Shown here: piece by piece, positions 27,115-35,254 of the stretch
How the letters are laid out: every line of letters starts with the position of its first letter
How positions within the stretch are numbered: position 1 is the stretch's first letter
NCBI RefSeq assembly: GCF_000829675.1
Contig: NZ_BBRX01000008.1
Span: 1 to 64,000 of the forward strand
Direction: 5' to 3'
From: Acinetobacter rudis
GTDB taxonomy: Bacteria > Pseudomonadota > Gammaproteobacteria > Pseudomonadales > Moraxellaceae
DNA length: 64,000 bases
Made by a program: the position numbers and the translations under genes
The notes under the pieces: model-generated
Seen by the model: only the letters and a program-made list of their open reading frames with translations
Databases searched by the model: none
What the model was told of the DNA's origin: nothing

Positions 27115-28215
27115 ATGCAGCAACACATACATGATCAGGCGGCAACACAGCCGCCCAATTTACCTTCAGCACTACCCCCTTTGGGGATGAGTCCTTTCGG
27201 TTCTCCTTCAGCACCACCTGTCTATCGTTTTAAATTTCATGGCAATGCTTCAGAGTATTTTGGAATTTGGATCGTCAATATTATCTTAACCATTATCACG
27301 TTGAGCCTTTACTCACCTTGGGCAAAAGTACGACGTTTACGTTATTTTTATCAAAATACTGAATTTGCTCAACGTCGTTTTGACTTTACCGGTATTCCCA
27401 AAAAAATCTTGGTGGGGCGTTTAATTGCAATCGGTGTTTGGCTGGGTGCGAGCTCATTAGGCTATTGGTCACCTCGACTTGCTCCTTATGGTGTGGTGAT
27501 TCTTTATTTGGCTATGCCTTGGCTACTACGCGCTACCATGCGTTTTACGGCACGTAATAGTAAATTGGGGAATAGTCGTTTTTATTTTTCAGGTACTACA
27601 CGTCGTGTCTATGGACAATTTGTCCTCGCAATCTTGATTACCATAGTTACATTAGGCTTATTTGCACCCGTCACTATTTGGTTATATAAGCGCTACTGTT
27701 TTGATCATCTTTATGCGGGGCAACTGCAATTTAAACTGGATAATGATTGGTTTCATTATATGAGTGCAGTCTATGTACCACTGGGCATTGCTATCGTGAT
27801 GTTCGTTGTTCTGATCTTTTTTGGGATTGGCGCAAGTTTTAGTGGTATGAATGAAGATGTCATCACGATGATGGTCCTGATTTATTTTGCTTTTATTGTG
27901 ATTGTAGGACCACTGATATTGGCACGAATTTATATTGCGACTTGGAATCATATAAAGGTGGGCAATAGTCGCTTTAAAACCGAATGTAATCAGTGGCGCT
28001 ATAGTTGGATTTTAGCGACCAACTGGGTGGCACGGATGCTAAGCTTTGGCTTATTAACACCTTGGGCAGCCATCCGTTTACATCGTTATCAAGTAGAGTC
28101 ACTGTGTTTATATTTAGAAGATGATCCAGACCAAATGTTGAATATGGTACAAAAAGATCATAATGCGATAGCTGAAGAAATCTCAGATATCTTTGATCTT
28201 GATATTTCACTTTAA
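27115..28215 (+). CDS. YjgN family (DUF898) membrane protein
   Basis: About 366 residues, multi-pass membrane protein of the YjgN/DUF898 family. The N-terminus carries a short Pro-rich cytosolic stretch, then the family signature FHGNASEYFGIWIVNIILTI followed by LYSPWAKVRRLRYFYQNT, and the second repeat-like unit FFSGTTRRVYGQFVLAILIT-type and SRFKTECNQWRYSWI with LLTPWAAIRLHRYQ. Such proteins have two related halves of W-A-K/R-R-Y-x-Y segments. Function is unknown. The start ATG 27115 has AGGA 6 bases upstream; a TTG at 27088 would extend it. It is followed by an M48 protease after 17 bases, a pairing seen in other proteobacteria. Confidence 0.88.
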   Translation: MQQHIHDQAATQPPNLPSALPPLGMSPFGSPSAPPVYRFKFHGNASEYFGIWIVNIILTIITLSLYSPWAKVRRLRYFYQNTEFAQRRFDFTGIPKKILVGRLIAIGVWLGASSLGYWSPRLAPYGVVILYLAMPWLLRATMRFTARNSKLGNSRFYFSGTTRRVYGQFVLAILITIVTLGLFAPVTIWLYKRYCFDHLYAGQLQFKLDNDWFHYMSAVYVPLGIAIVMFVVLIFFGIGASFSGMNEDVITMMVLIYFAFIVIVGPLILARIYIATWNHIKVGNSRFKTECNQWRYSWILATNWVARMLSFGLLTPWAAIRLHRYQVESLCLYLEDDPDQMLNMVQKDHNAIAEEISDIFDLDISL

Positions 28216-28232
28216 CTGTAGGATTTAAGCTG

Positions 28233-29270
28233 ATGCAAATTGTTCAAGTGATATTTTATGATGGTATTGTGGCCAAACCACATCAGGCTCAACTATTACT
28301 GATTGATCCTGAACAATTTGAAATACACTATATGGTGGAGGGGCGTAAAGTCATCCACCGTATACGTCGTGAAGAGATGGAACTCCTAGGTGCAATTGGT
28401 GATAATCATCCCGCAATCGAGCTAAATAACGATGCTCGTATTGAGTTTTTAAGTCGTGACCTGCCTGAGATGTTTAAGCTTAAACAACAAAAACTACAGC
28501 AGAAGATATGGCATTTAGAACGCAGCCCAAGTTTGATTGCTTTCAGTTTAATTTTTATGGTGGGCTTTATCTTTGTCCTCGTACGCTGGGGAGTGCCATT
28601 TGCCGCATATCATATTGCCATGCAATTGCCTGCATCCACACTCAATGAGATCGGGGGGCAATCTGAGCAGTATGTCTTTGAACAGACTCAACCAAGTCAG
28701 CTTTCTACTGCAAGGCAGTCACAACTCAAGCAGGCTTATGCAGCACTCATTCAACCCGATCAACCTGCTAAATTGTTATTTAGAAAGGGCGATGCGCTGT
28801 CTGCCAATGCCTTAGCCTTACCGAATAACACGATTATTGTGACTGATGAGCTAGTGGCCTTGGCGAAAGATGATCAAGAGATTTTAGGCGTGCTTGCACA
28901 TGAACAAGGCCACTTAAAACATCGCCATAGTTTACAACAAGCGATTGCAGGTTTAGGTGTAGGTGCAGTCATCATGATGATTAGTGGTGACGGCTCCGAT
29001 TTATTAAACAGCATACCTATGCTTTTGGCTGGAGCAAAGTTTTCACGTAATTTTGAGCAAGACGCTGACTTATACGCACTCAATCAAATGCAACAACGTA
29101 AAATAGATGTCATGCATTATGCGAATTTCTTAAAACGCCTTGAAGAGCAGAGTGCAGAAGACTCTAAAGGCAGTAATTGGACACAGATACTTTCCACCCA
29201 TCCAATCACTCAGGATCGGATTCAGATGGTTTTGGACTTTAAGGCGAAGCAAGCTCAGTCGCCAAAGTAG
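28233..29270 (+). CDS. M48-family zinc metallopeptidase
   Basis: 345-residue membrane-anchored protease. Residues 1-95 are a soluble N-terminal part, followed by a hydrophobic segment (about 100-118, SLIAFSLIFMVGFIFVLV). The catalytic motif HEQGH is at residues 223-227 and the third Zn ligand is Glu275 in the conserved NFEQDADLYAL. The domain is of the M48 type with the active site probably facing the periplasm. It immediately follows the YjgN-like gene, with which it likely forms a functional pair. M48 members include HtpX and BepA, but this one has a single N-terminal membrane segment and no TPR region, so it belongs to neither. Confidence 0.9.
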   Translation: MQIVQVIFYDGIVAKPHQAQLLLIDPEQFEIHYMVEGRKVIHRIRREEMELLGAIGDNHPAIELNNDARIEFLSRDLPEMFKLKQQKLQQKIWHLERSPSLIAFSLIFMVGFIFVLVRWGVPFAAYHIAMQLPASTLNEIGGQSEQYVFEQTQPSQLSTARQSQLKQAYAALIQPDQPAKLLFRKGDALSANALALPNNTIIVTDELVALAKDDQEILGVLAHEQGHLKHRHSLQQAIAGLGVGAVIMMISGDGSDLLNSIPMLLAGAKFSRNFEQDADLYALNQMQQRKIDVMHYANFLKRLEEQSAEDSKGSNWTQILSTHPITQDRIQMVLDFKAKQAQSPK

Positions 29271-29333
29271 AAATCAAGATTTCTAGTCGGTCACAATGAC
29301 ATGAGCATTTTAAATTCGCTATCAAATATGTGC

Positions 29334-29636
29334 TTAGCCGTCTTGGCGTTGCCACTCAACTTGAAACTCTTGGTGGGCCATACGGTTAAGATGATCCAAT
29401 ACCACTCGTTCAAGCTTAGCGTAATCTTCTGTTTGAGTTTCAATCGTCACATGAAGGCCACTTTGTAGTGCTTGAAGGCTAACACTGGCTTCAGGCATAT
29501 GAATTATTTGTTGGTATTCATTTGTTTGTTCAATTTGGAATTTATGCTTCCAATGGTTAACTAGGCGTTTGGCAATGCGCTGAGCCTCTTGTTGTATATC
29601 GGAATGTTCTAAGTGAATCTGCGTGCTTGTTTTCAT
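29334..29636 (-). CDS. DUF2218 family protein
   Basis: About 100 residues matching the DUF2218 family, short soluble proteins of unknown role. It begins MKTSTQIHLEHSDIQQEAQR and ends QVEWQRQDG, with the family's LxVxxExxDxxxLxxVxxVvxdHLxRmA-like segment visible as VTIETQTEDYAKLERVVLDH followed by LNRMA. ATG 29636 is preferred because the frame upstream opens only on a TTG at 29657. It stands alone on the minus strand between the M48 protease and rpe, sharing a divergent promoter region with rpe. Related proteins are often encoded near siderophore or iron-uptake genes in other bacteria; there is no such neighbour here. Confidence 0.75.
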   Translation of the reverse strand: MKTSTQIHLEHSDIQQEAQRIAKRLVNHWKHKFQIEQTNEYQQIIHMPEASVSLQALQSGLHVTIETQTEDYAKLERVVLDHLNRMAHQEFQVEWQRQDG

Positions 29637-29797
29637 GCCATGTACTCTGTAGGACAATAACTTTTTAGCCTAACAAATTAACCTATTATTATATATAGAA
29701 TTTCTGAAACACAGCATTGCAGTTTATGGAGTAGGGCTGCACAAAGAGAGTGAAAAGTTTTATACTGAGGCACTTTTATACATACGCCAGGAAAACC

Positions 29798-30484
29798 ATG
29801 TCCAAGCCTTATCTCATTGCACCTTCTATCTTATCTGCAGACTTTGCTCGTTTAGGTGAGGATGTCGAACGTGTACTTGAAGCTGGAGCTGATGTTGTGC
29901 ATTTTGACGTCATGGATAATCACTATGTGCCAAATTTAACTTTTGGTGCACATATTTGTACAGCATTAAAAAAATATGGCATTAAAGCACCAATTGATGT
30001 GCATTTAATGGTGAGCCCTGTTGATCGTATCATTGGGGATTTCCTTGATGCAGGTGCAGATATTATTACTTTCCATCCTGAGGCGAGTCATCATATCGAT
30101 CGTTCATTACAATTGATTAAATCTGGTGGGGCAAAAGCGGGTTTGGTGTTTAACCCTGCGACACCTTTACATCATTTAGACTACGTGTTGGATAAAGTAG
30201 ATCAAATCTTGATTATGAGCGTCAACCCAGGTTTTGGTGGACAGAAATTTATTCCTGGTACTTTAGAAAAATTGCGTCAAGCACGAAAAATTATCGATGC
30301 TTCGGGTCGTGATATTCGTTTAGAAGTTGATGGGGGGGTAGGTCCTGCCAATATTCGCGAGATCGCAGAAGCGGGTGCAGACATGTTTGTTGCTGGATCG
30401 GCAATTTTTAATCAGCCAGATTATCAAGTTGTGATTGATCAAATGCGTGCAGAATTAGCTCAAGTGGGTCAACTGAATACCTGA
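29798..30484 (+). CDS. rpe: Ribulose-phosphate 3-epimerase
   Basis: TIM-barrel enzyme of the pentose phosphate pathway, interconverting ribulose-5-phosphate and xylulose-5-phosphate. About 228 residues. Motifs include [33 protein letters not shown] with the active-site Asp and metal-binding His, [28 protein letters not shown] and EVDGGV near the C-terminus, which complete the barrel. ATG 29798 is chosen over 29750 because AGGA lies 7 bases upstream and the protein then starts at conserved residues. It is a single gene followed by a strong terminator at 30533. Confidence 0.97.
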   Translation: MSKPYLIAPSILSADFARLGEDVERVLEAGADVVHFDVMDNHYVPNLTFGAHICTALKKYGIKAPIDVHLMVSPVDRIIGDFLDAGADIITFHPEASHHIDRSLQLIKSGGAKAGLVFNPATPLHHLDYVLDKVDQILIMSVNPGFGGQKFIPGTLEKLRQARKIIDASGRDIRLEVDGGVGPANIREIAEAGADMFVAGSAIFNQPDYQVVIDQMRAELAQVGQLNT

Positions 30485-30532
30485 TCATTTGAACTAAAAA
30501 GTTCTCAAATTTTTAAAAAATGAGTCAAAAAT

Positions 30533-30560
30533 AATACCCGAAATATTTCGGGTATTTTTT
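30533..30560 (+). terminator. Rho-independent terminator after rpe
   Basis: AATACCCGAAAT / ATTTCGGGTATT is a perfect 12-bp inverted repeat without a spacer, followed by a T-run to 30560, 48 bases downstream of rpe. Confidence 0.9.
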
Positions 30561-30584
30561 ATAGGAGACATATCCATAATGCCC

Positions 30585-30652
30585 TGTGGATAACTTTGAC
30601 GATAACTATGTGGGTAACTGTGTTGATAAGCCTATGTATAACTTGTTCATAA
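30585..30652 (+). repeat. Array of six DnaA-box-like nonamers at 11-12 bp spacing
   Basis: Nonamers start at 30585 (TGTGGATAA), 30597 (TGACGATAA), 30609 (TGTGGGTAA), 30621 (TGTTGATAA), 30633 (TATGTATAA) and 30644 (TGTTCATAA). The first is the exact reverse complement of the DnaA box TTATCCACA; four of the others differ from TGTGNATAA at one position and the 30597 copy at two. All point the same way and five of six continue with C. AT-rich DNA follows to about 30775. This looks like a DnaA-binding array (titration, replication-related or regulatory). I do not claim it is the chromosome origin. Confidence 0.6.
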
Positions 30653-30828
30653 CTTAAACAACTCGTGAATCTTGTAAAACCCATAAAATTTTTAGCTGTC
30701 AATGTTTAAACTAATTTATTGTTTGCTTTATTTTACATTTTCCCAAAAAAGTTGAGAGTTAAAATAGTTTTGTTTAGTATGGGGGCAGATCTTATTGATC
30801 TATCCAGATTAACGTTATTGGATGTCTG

Positions 30829-31302
30829 ATGAATTTCACACAATACTGCAAACACACTTGGTTTGTTGTGCTTATGGTTTTTGCCATAGGCTGCAGTGCT
30901 GTGTCTCATGCATTTTCTCAACCCATGCATGCGCTTATGGGAAATGCTCTAGATCAATCTGCTCACTGTATGCAGATGAGTGGTTCAGTACATCATTCAG
31001 ATGATCAGAAGGCCCACGGCGAACATAATAATACTCAACATCAGGATCATAACGCCGTTAAACATGCTGTAAGTCAACTCAGTATTTGCCAAGCAGGTGA
31101 TACAAGTTTTAGCTCTGCTATGCAAAGCTGTGCTGATTGTAGTGCGGCCTATTGTCAAGTGAGTAATTTGGCTGTCACTCAGCAAGCAGTTGCTTTAGCT
31201 GTGCCAATTTTTTCTCCGATGACTCATCATCTGTTGGGTAGATATAAGGCCCAACATCTCGTCGGTTTTAATCAAGAGATTCTCCGTCCACCACGTGCTT
31301 AA
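30829..31302 (+). CDS. Small His/Cys-rich exported protein upstream of copA (CopL-like)
   Basis: 157-residue protein of unknown function that opens the copper operon. A signal-like N-terminus (HTWFVVLMVFAIGCSAVSHA) is followed by a His/Met/Gln/Asp-rich region (HCMQMSGSVHHSDDQKAHGEHN) and a Cys cluster (CQAGDTSF..., SCADCSAAYC), both plausible Cu(I)/Cu(II) ligands. Its size, position and composition resemble CopL/DUF2946-type proteins found upstream of copA in other proteobacteria, but sequence identity cannot be judged here. ATG 30829 has GGA upstream. Its stop lies inside one arm of a stem that reaches the copA start, suggesting translational coupling. A periplasmic copper-binding or leader role is inferred. 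Confidence 0.65.
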   Translation: MNFTQYCKHTWFVVLMVFAIGCSAVSHAFSQPMHALMGNALDQSAHCMQMSGSVHHSDDQKAHGEHNNTQHQDHNAVKHAVSQLSICQAGDTSFSSAMQSCADCSAAYCQVSNLAVTQQAVALAVPIFSPMTHHLLGRYKAQHLVGFNQEILRPPRA

Positions 31303-31349
31303 TCCGTTCATTTAATATTTTTAACCTTTTTAAATATTTACGGATTAAG
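31298..31349 (+). promoter_or_regulatory. Stem-loop linking upstream stop codon to copA translation start
   Basis: CTTAATCCGT (31298-31307) pairs perfectly with ACGGATTAAG (31340-31349). The first arm includes the TAA stop of the upstream ORF (31300-31302); the second contains the only GGA-like ribosome-binding sequence of copA and ends 2 bases before its ATG. A terminating ribosome would open the stem. This suggests coupling of copA translation to the upstream ORF. Confidence 0.6.
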
Positions 31350-31351
31350 TT

Positions 31352-33193
31352 ATGTCTATATCTATACCTAGAGCCCTGGTCTTGGGCGTATGTCTATTCA
31401 GTTCAAACTGGGTTGTTGCAGCAGTACGTGAATATCAGCTGACGATTGATAAAAACATGGTCAACGTCACAGGTAAACCTTTATTAAGAATGACTGTGAA
31501 TGGTCAAATGCCTGCGCCTTTACTTGAATTTGAAGAAGGTGATGAGGCGGTTATTCGAGTACGCAACAACCTGAAAAATGAAGATACTTCTGTACATTGG
31601 CATGGTTTGTTATTGCCTGGAATTATGGATGGTGTTCCTGGTTTCAATGGCTTTAATGGTATTAAACCGCAGTCAGAATTTGTCTACCGTTTTAAAGTAC
31701 GGCAAAGCGGTACCTATTGGTATCATTCGCATTCTAAAGGCCAAGAACAAGATGGCTTATATGGACCATTGGTGATTTATCCGAAAGGAAAAATGCCACT
31801 TGCTCAGCATGAAGCTGCACAGCGTGATTATGTGGTGATGCTCTCTGATTTTCATGAGTCCACCAGTGCACAGATCATGAAGAACCTGAAAAAATCTGCT
31901 GAATATTATCAAGATCAGCGTGAAACTTTGTCTGATGTCTACCGTCAGTTTAAGCAACAGGGTTTTAAAAGTGCTTGGCAAGATCGAAGTATGTGGAACA
32001 AGATGCGCATGCTGAAAACGGATATGTCTGATGTCACAGGTTATACCTTCTTAGTCAATGGTAAAACTCCAGAACAAAACTGGACAGGAAGTTTTGCCAG
32101 TAATGAAAAGGTTCGATTACGCTTTATTAATGCTTCTGCAATGTCTTTCTTTGATGTCAATATTCCAAATCTGAAAATGACAGTGGTTGCAGCAGATGGT
32201 CAGCCTGTTAAACCAGTGAGTGTTGATGAATTCCGTATTGGTACAGCAGAAACATATGATGTGTTGGTTGAGCCAACAGCTGAGCGTTATCAGATTGAAG
32301 CAGAATCGATTGACCGTAGTGGTTTTGCCATTGGAACTCTGCAAAACCAAAAGCTTCAAACAATACAGCCGATCCAAATGCCTGTAGCACGTCCTCGTTC
32401 TGTCTTGACCATGGAAGATATGGGCGGACATGCAGGTATGGATCACTCTAAGATGAGTGGAATGGATCACTCTAAGATGGGTGGAATGGATCACTCTAAG
32501 ATGAGTGGCATGGATCATTCAAACATGAATGATATGGATCATTCTAAAATGAGTGGCATGGATCATTCTAAGATGAATGATATGGATCACTCTAAGATGA
32601 GTGGCATGGATCATTCTAAGATGAGTGGTATGGCTGCTGCTCAGAATACGACTGCAACTGTGTTGCCACCACAAGGATGGGCAAATGCTTCTACACCAGT
32701 AGGGCATAAGGCTTTGCAATATAGTGATTTAAAATCATTAACCCCACAAAAAGATCAACGTGCGGCAGAGCGGGAATTAGTGGTGCATTTGGGCGGAACC
32801 ATGGAGCGCTATATTTGGACCATTAATGGTAAAAAGTTTACCGATATGGAACCTTTAGAAGTGAAATATGGTGAGCGAATCCGACTCAAATTTGTCAACG
32901 ACAGTATGATGGCGCACCCTATGCATTTACATGGCATGTTTATGCAGCTTGAAAATGGCCAATCGAGCGAAGATATGCCGAATAAACATACCTTGATTGT
33001 TCCACCGGGTAAAACCGTGACAGCGCTTTTGACTGCTGATGAAATCGGAGAATGGGCAATCCATTGCCATTTGCTGTATCACATGAGTGCAGGGATGATG
33101 AGTAAATTGGTTGTTGCCAAAGTTGACGACCAGGCAACTGTAACGCCTGTAACTCAGGCTGTAGCGGAGCAAGGAGCCCATCATGCGCACTAA
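31352..33193 (+). CDS. copA: Periplasmic multicopper oxidase CopA
   Basis: 613-residue multicopper oxidase of the CopA/PcoA copper-resistance family. A Sec-like signal ([20 protein letters not shown], then VVAA) replaces the twin-arginine signal usual for PcoA. The four copper-binding blocks are intact: [22 protein letters not shown] and [13 protein letters not shown] region at residues 363-426 has eight octapeptide repeats of the MDHSKMSG type, typical methionine/histidine copper-binding repeats. The oxidase probably converts Cu(I) to less toxic Cu(II) in the periplasm. It lies between the His/Cys-rich gene and copB, overlapping copB by 11 bases. No copRS-type regulator is present in the window. 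Confidence 0.94.
   Translation: MSISIPRALVLGVCLFSSNWVVAAVREYQLTIDKNMVNVTGKPLLRMTVNGQMPAPLLEFEEGDEAVIRVRNNLKNEDTSVHWHGLLLPGIMDGVPGFNGFNGIKPQSEFVYRFKVRQSGTYWYHSHSKGQEQDGLYGPLVIYPKGKMPLAQHEAAQRDYVVMLSDFHESTSAQIMKNLKKSAEYYQDQRETLSDVYRQFKQQGFKSAWQDRSMWNKMRMLKTDMSDVTGYTFLVNGKTPEQNWTGSFASNEKVRLRFINASAMSFFDVNIPNLKMTVVAADGQPVKPVSVDEFRIGTAETYDVLVEPTAERYQIEAESIDRSGFAIGTLQNQKLQTIQPIQMPVARPRSVLTMEDMGGHAGMDHSKMSGMDHSKMGGMDHSKMSGMDHSNMNDMDHSKMSGMDHSKMNDMDHSKMSGMDHSKMSGMAAAQNTTATVLPPQGWANASTPVGHKALQYSDLKSLTPQKDQRAAERELVVHLGGTMERYIWTINGKKFTDMEPLEVKYGERIRLKFVNDSMMAHPMHLHGMFMQLENGQSSEDMPNKHTLIVPPGKTVTALLTADEIGEWAIHCHLLYHMSAGMMSKLVVAKVDDQATVTPVTQAVAEQGAHHAH
32438..32629 (+). repeat. 24-bp tandem repeat in copA (8 units)
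   Basis: Eight in-frame 24-bp units encode MDHSKMSG with variants [16 protein letters not shown] and MDHSKMND. Repeat number is likely to vary between strains through slippage, changing the number of Met/His copper-binding sites without shifting the frame. Confidence 0.9.
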
Positions 33194-33998
33194 TACTTTT
33201 TATTTTGCTTTTGTAGCAAGTACAAGCTTGATGTGGAGTACATCGAGTTTTGCTCAAGATATGGATCTTCATCAGCAACATGACGTCATCGCAAATACCC
33301 AGATCGATCAGTCCGTTGAGGCTTTTGATCATAAAGCGCATGCAAAAGAACACGGTGGACAAAACTATCAATTGACCACGATTGAAAGTAAATGGACGCA
33401 AAACAAGTCAGGTCATGGGGCGGTACAATCAGAGTTAGAAACTTGGTTTGGTGGTGATATCCATAAAATTTTTTTTAGAGCAGCGCATGAAAAGGCCGAG
33501 TCAGAACAATCTAGTTATAGCAGCGAACTATTATATAGCCGAAATATAGCTGATTTTTGGGATATGCAGGCGGGTGTGCGTTATCGATATGACGATGCAA
33601 AAACCACAGATAAAGATCAGGTTGATGCCGTAGTTGGGCTTTATGGTATGGCGCAGTATTTCTTTGAAACAGAAGCATACCTTTATGCAGGCCAAGACCA
33701 GCGCTGGAGTATGAGTTTACATAGTGAACGTGATATTTTATTAACGCAAAAACTCATCGTACAACCTTATGTTGGGGCTGATATTGTACTGCGTGACCAA
33801 TCAAAATTTGCTGAAAAATCAGGTTTAAGCTCTGTTGAAGCAGGACTTGAAACGCGATATGAAATAAGTAAGAAATTTATGCCTTTTATTGATGTATCTT
33901 ATCAATATAAAAAGGGTGTAAAAGAAACACCTTGGCAGGCGGCAACAGCGACTGATAAAGATTGGTACTATGGAGCAGGATTACGGGTAAAGTTTTAA
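33183..33998 (+). CDS. copB: Outer-membrane copper resistance protein CopB
   Basis: 271-residue CopB/PcoB-type outer-membrane protein. It begins with a signal peptide ([21 protein letters not shown], cleaved near SFA) and a short His-rich mature N-terminus (MDLHQQHDV...HKAHAKEHG), much shorter than in Pseudomonas CopB. It then forms barrel strands ([56 protein letters not shown]) and ends with GAGLRVKF, a typical terminal Phe for barrel assembly. It overlaps copA by 11 bases, so translation is coupled. The protein probably binds or sequesters copper at the outer membrane together with CopA. Confidence 0.92.
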   Translation: MRTNTFYFAFVASTSLMWSTSSFAQDMDLHQQHDVIANTQIDQSVEAFDHKAHAKEHGGQNYQLTTIESKWTQNKSGHGAVQSELETWFGGDIHKIFFRAAHEKAESEQSSYSSELLYSRNIADFWDMQAGVRYRYDDAKTTDKDQVDAVVGLYGMAQYFFETEAYLYAGQDQRWSMSLHSERDILLTQKLIVQPYVGADIVLRDQSKFAEKSGLSSVEAGLETRYEISKKFMPFIDVSYQYKKGVKETPWQAATATDKDWYYGAGLRVKF

Positions 33999-34006
33999 TC
34001 CTACAG

Positions 34007-34037
34007 ACTGCCTTCTTCACGATGTGAAGAGGGCAGT
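34007..34037 (+). repeat. 14-bp hairpin after copB
   Basis: ACTGCCTTCTTCAC (34007-34020) and GTGAAGAGGGCAGT (34024-34037) form a 14-bp stem with one wobble pair and a GAT loop, 8 bases after the copB stop. There is no T-run, so it is more likely a 3' stabilising hairpin or a weak terminator than a strong intrinsic one. Confidence 0.65.
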
Positions 34038-34052
34038 GTAAGGTAAAAACAC

Positions 34053-34081
34053 TTGTCTTATGTGACAATCGACACTAAAAT
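34053..34081 (+). promoter_or_regulatory. Predicted sigma-70 promoter of the gdx unit
   Basis: TTGTCT (34053-34058) and TAAAAT (34076-34081) separated by 17 bases; transcription would start near 34088, about 30 bases before the riboswitch. Confidence 0.5.
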
Positions 34082-34117
34082 TAATTAAAATTTAATCAAT
34101 ACTTAAATTTTCTCATC

Positions 34118-34167
34118 AGGAGGAACGACCTCCCCCAAACTGGGAAAAATCGTCAGGACGACCTGAC
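34118..34167 (+). promoter_or_regulatory. Guanidine-II (mini-ykkC) riboswitch
   Basis: Two hairpins with ACGR-type loops: GGAGG(AACGA)CCTCC at 34119-34133, and the perfect GTCAGG(ACGA)CCTGAC at 34152-34167, joined by an 18-base linker. This is the defining structure of the guanidine-II class, which binds guanidine as a kissing dimer of the two loops. It lies 11 bases before the ribosome-binding site AAGGAAAGG of the exporter gene, consistent with control of translation initiation by guanidine. Confidence 0.88.
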
Positions 34168-34191
34168 TTCATAAACAGAAGGAAAGGTATC

Positions 34192-34509
34192 ATGGCCTGG
34201 ATCGTACTTATTTTTGCGGGTATTTTTGAAATCGTTTGGGCATACTCCATGAAACTCTCAGATGGGTTTAGCAAGCTCACCCCGAGCGTGGTCACCATCT
34301 TTTTCATGATTTTAAGTTTTGCATTGTTGGCTTATGCCATGAAGACTTTACCTTTAGGTACGGCTTATACCATCTGGACAGGTATTGGTGCTATTGGTTC
34401 ATTTCTGGTGGGTATATTTATTTTAGGTGAACCAGCTTCAGCAATGCGTATGCTTGCAGCAGTGTTGATTATCTCTGGTTTGCTGTTGATGAAATTGTCT
34501 TCATCATAA
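34192..34509 (+). CDS. gdx: Small multidrug resistance family guanidinium exporter Gdx (SugE)
   Basis: 105-residue SMR-family inner-membrane exporter of the Gdx subgroup. Four hydrophobic helices are visible. The essential Glu13 (FAGIFEIVWAYSMK) is in helix 1, and the Gdx-type signature TLPLGTAYTIWTGIGAIGSF is in helix 3, with GILGEPASA-like FILGEPASAMR before helix 4. It works as a dual-topology dimer exchanging guanidinium for protons. The guanidine-II riboswitch upstream independently supports guanidinium as the substrate rather than quaternary ammonium. AAGGAAAGG lies upstream. It is followed after 30 bases by ogt. Confidence 0.93.
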   Translation: MAWIVLIFAGIFEIVWAYSMKLSDGFSKLTPSVVTIFFMILSFALLAYAMKTLPLGTAYTIWTGIGAIGSFLVGIFILGEPASAMRMLAAVLIISGLLLMKLSSS

Positions 34510-34539
34510 CTGTTTAAGATCAGTCAAAAGCGAGCACTC

Positions 34540-35019
34540 ATGCAGCTATATTTTAAATATATGGACTCACCTGTCGGGCAACTACAAATAGTTGCCCACA
34601 ATCAAGCTTTAGTTGCAGTGAAATGGGACACTGAAGATCCTAAACGATTGCGTCTTGCAAGTTTACTTGAACACCCAACTCATCCGATTTTATTAAAAGT
34701 TGAACAGCAGTTGCATGAATATTTTCAAGGCCAACGTCAGGTTTTTGATTTGCCTTTAGATCTTGCTGGGACTGCATTTCAACAACAAGTTTGGCAAGCT
34801 TTACAAACTATTCCATATGGTGAAACACGTAGTTATAAAGAGATAGCTGAACAAATTGGCAATATAAAAGCAGTTCGTGCTGTTGGTGCTGCTAATGGTA
34901 AAAATCCAATTTCAATCATTGTACCTTGTCATCGAGTGATTGGTGCCAGCGGGCAATTGGTCGGTTTTGCTGGAGGTTTAGGTTATAAACAGACTTTACT
35001 TAGCATAGAGTCTAAATAA
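34540..35019 (+). CDS. ogt: Methylated-DNA--protein-cysteine methyltransferase
   Basis: DNA repair protein of 159 residues that removes O6-methyl from guanine by transferring it to its own cysteine. The acceptor is Cys130 in the invariant IVPCHRVIG motif. Upstream, GETRSYKEIAEQIG is the helix-turn-helix DNA-binding part, with the conserved Arg finger and Asn (AVRAVGAANGKNP). The N-terminal domain begins MQLYFKYMDSPVGQL. It lacks the Ada regulatory domain, so this is the Ogt type. ATG 34540 starts 30 bases after gdx and may be read from the same transcript. Confidence 0.94.
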   Translation: MQLYFKYMDSPVGQLQIVAHNQALVAVKWDTEDPKRLRLASLLEHPTHPILLKVEQQLHEYFQGQRQVFDLPLDLAGTAFQQQVWQALQTIPYGETRSYKEIAEQIGNIKAVRAVGAANGKNPISIIVPCHRVIGASGQLVGFAGGLGYKQTLLSIESK

Positions 35020-35254
35020 GACACTGTATTTATCGAGATTAATGTTGATTTCGATAAAATATGTTTACAAAAAATCACAGAGCGACTGTATGGGTTCGCC
35101 AATGATTCCATCACTATTTCTAGTGAGTTGTTTTGGATGAGTCACTTTACTTATTCAACGATTTCAATTCATCCATTATTCAATAAACACTCAAATTCAT
35201 TATTAAAAAGACCATTCAATTGCAATAACACAAACTAAGTACAGGATAAATAAA

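Noticed and set aside
30585..30652. Chromosomal origin oriC
   Set aside because: DnaA-like boxes are present, but dnaA, dnaN, rpmH or similar origin neighbours are absent, so only a DnaA-box array is claimed.
32438..32629. Possible CRISPR-like repeat array
   Set aside because: Units are adjacent, without spacers, in frame, and encode copper-binding octapeptides.
32117..32719. Antisense ORFs with repeated [17 protein letters not shown] units
   Set aside because: Mirror images of the MDHSKM tandem repeat in copA; produced by the repeat, not by a gene.
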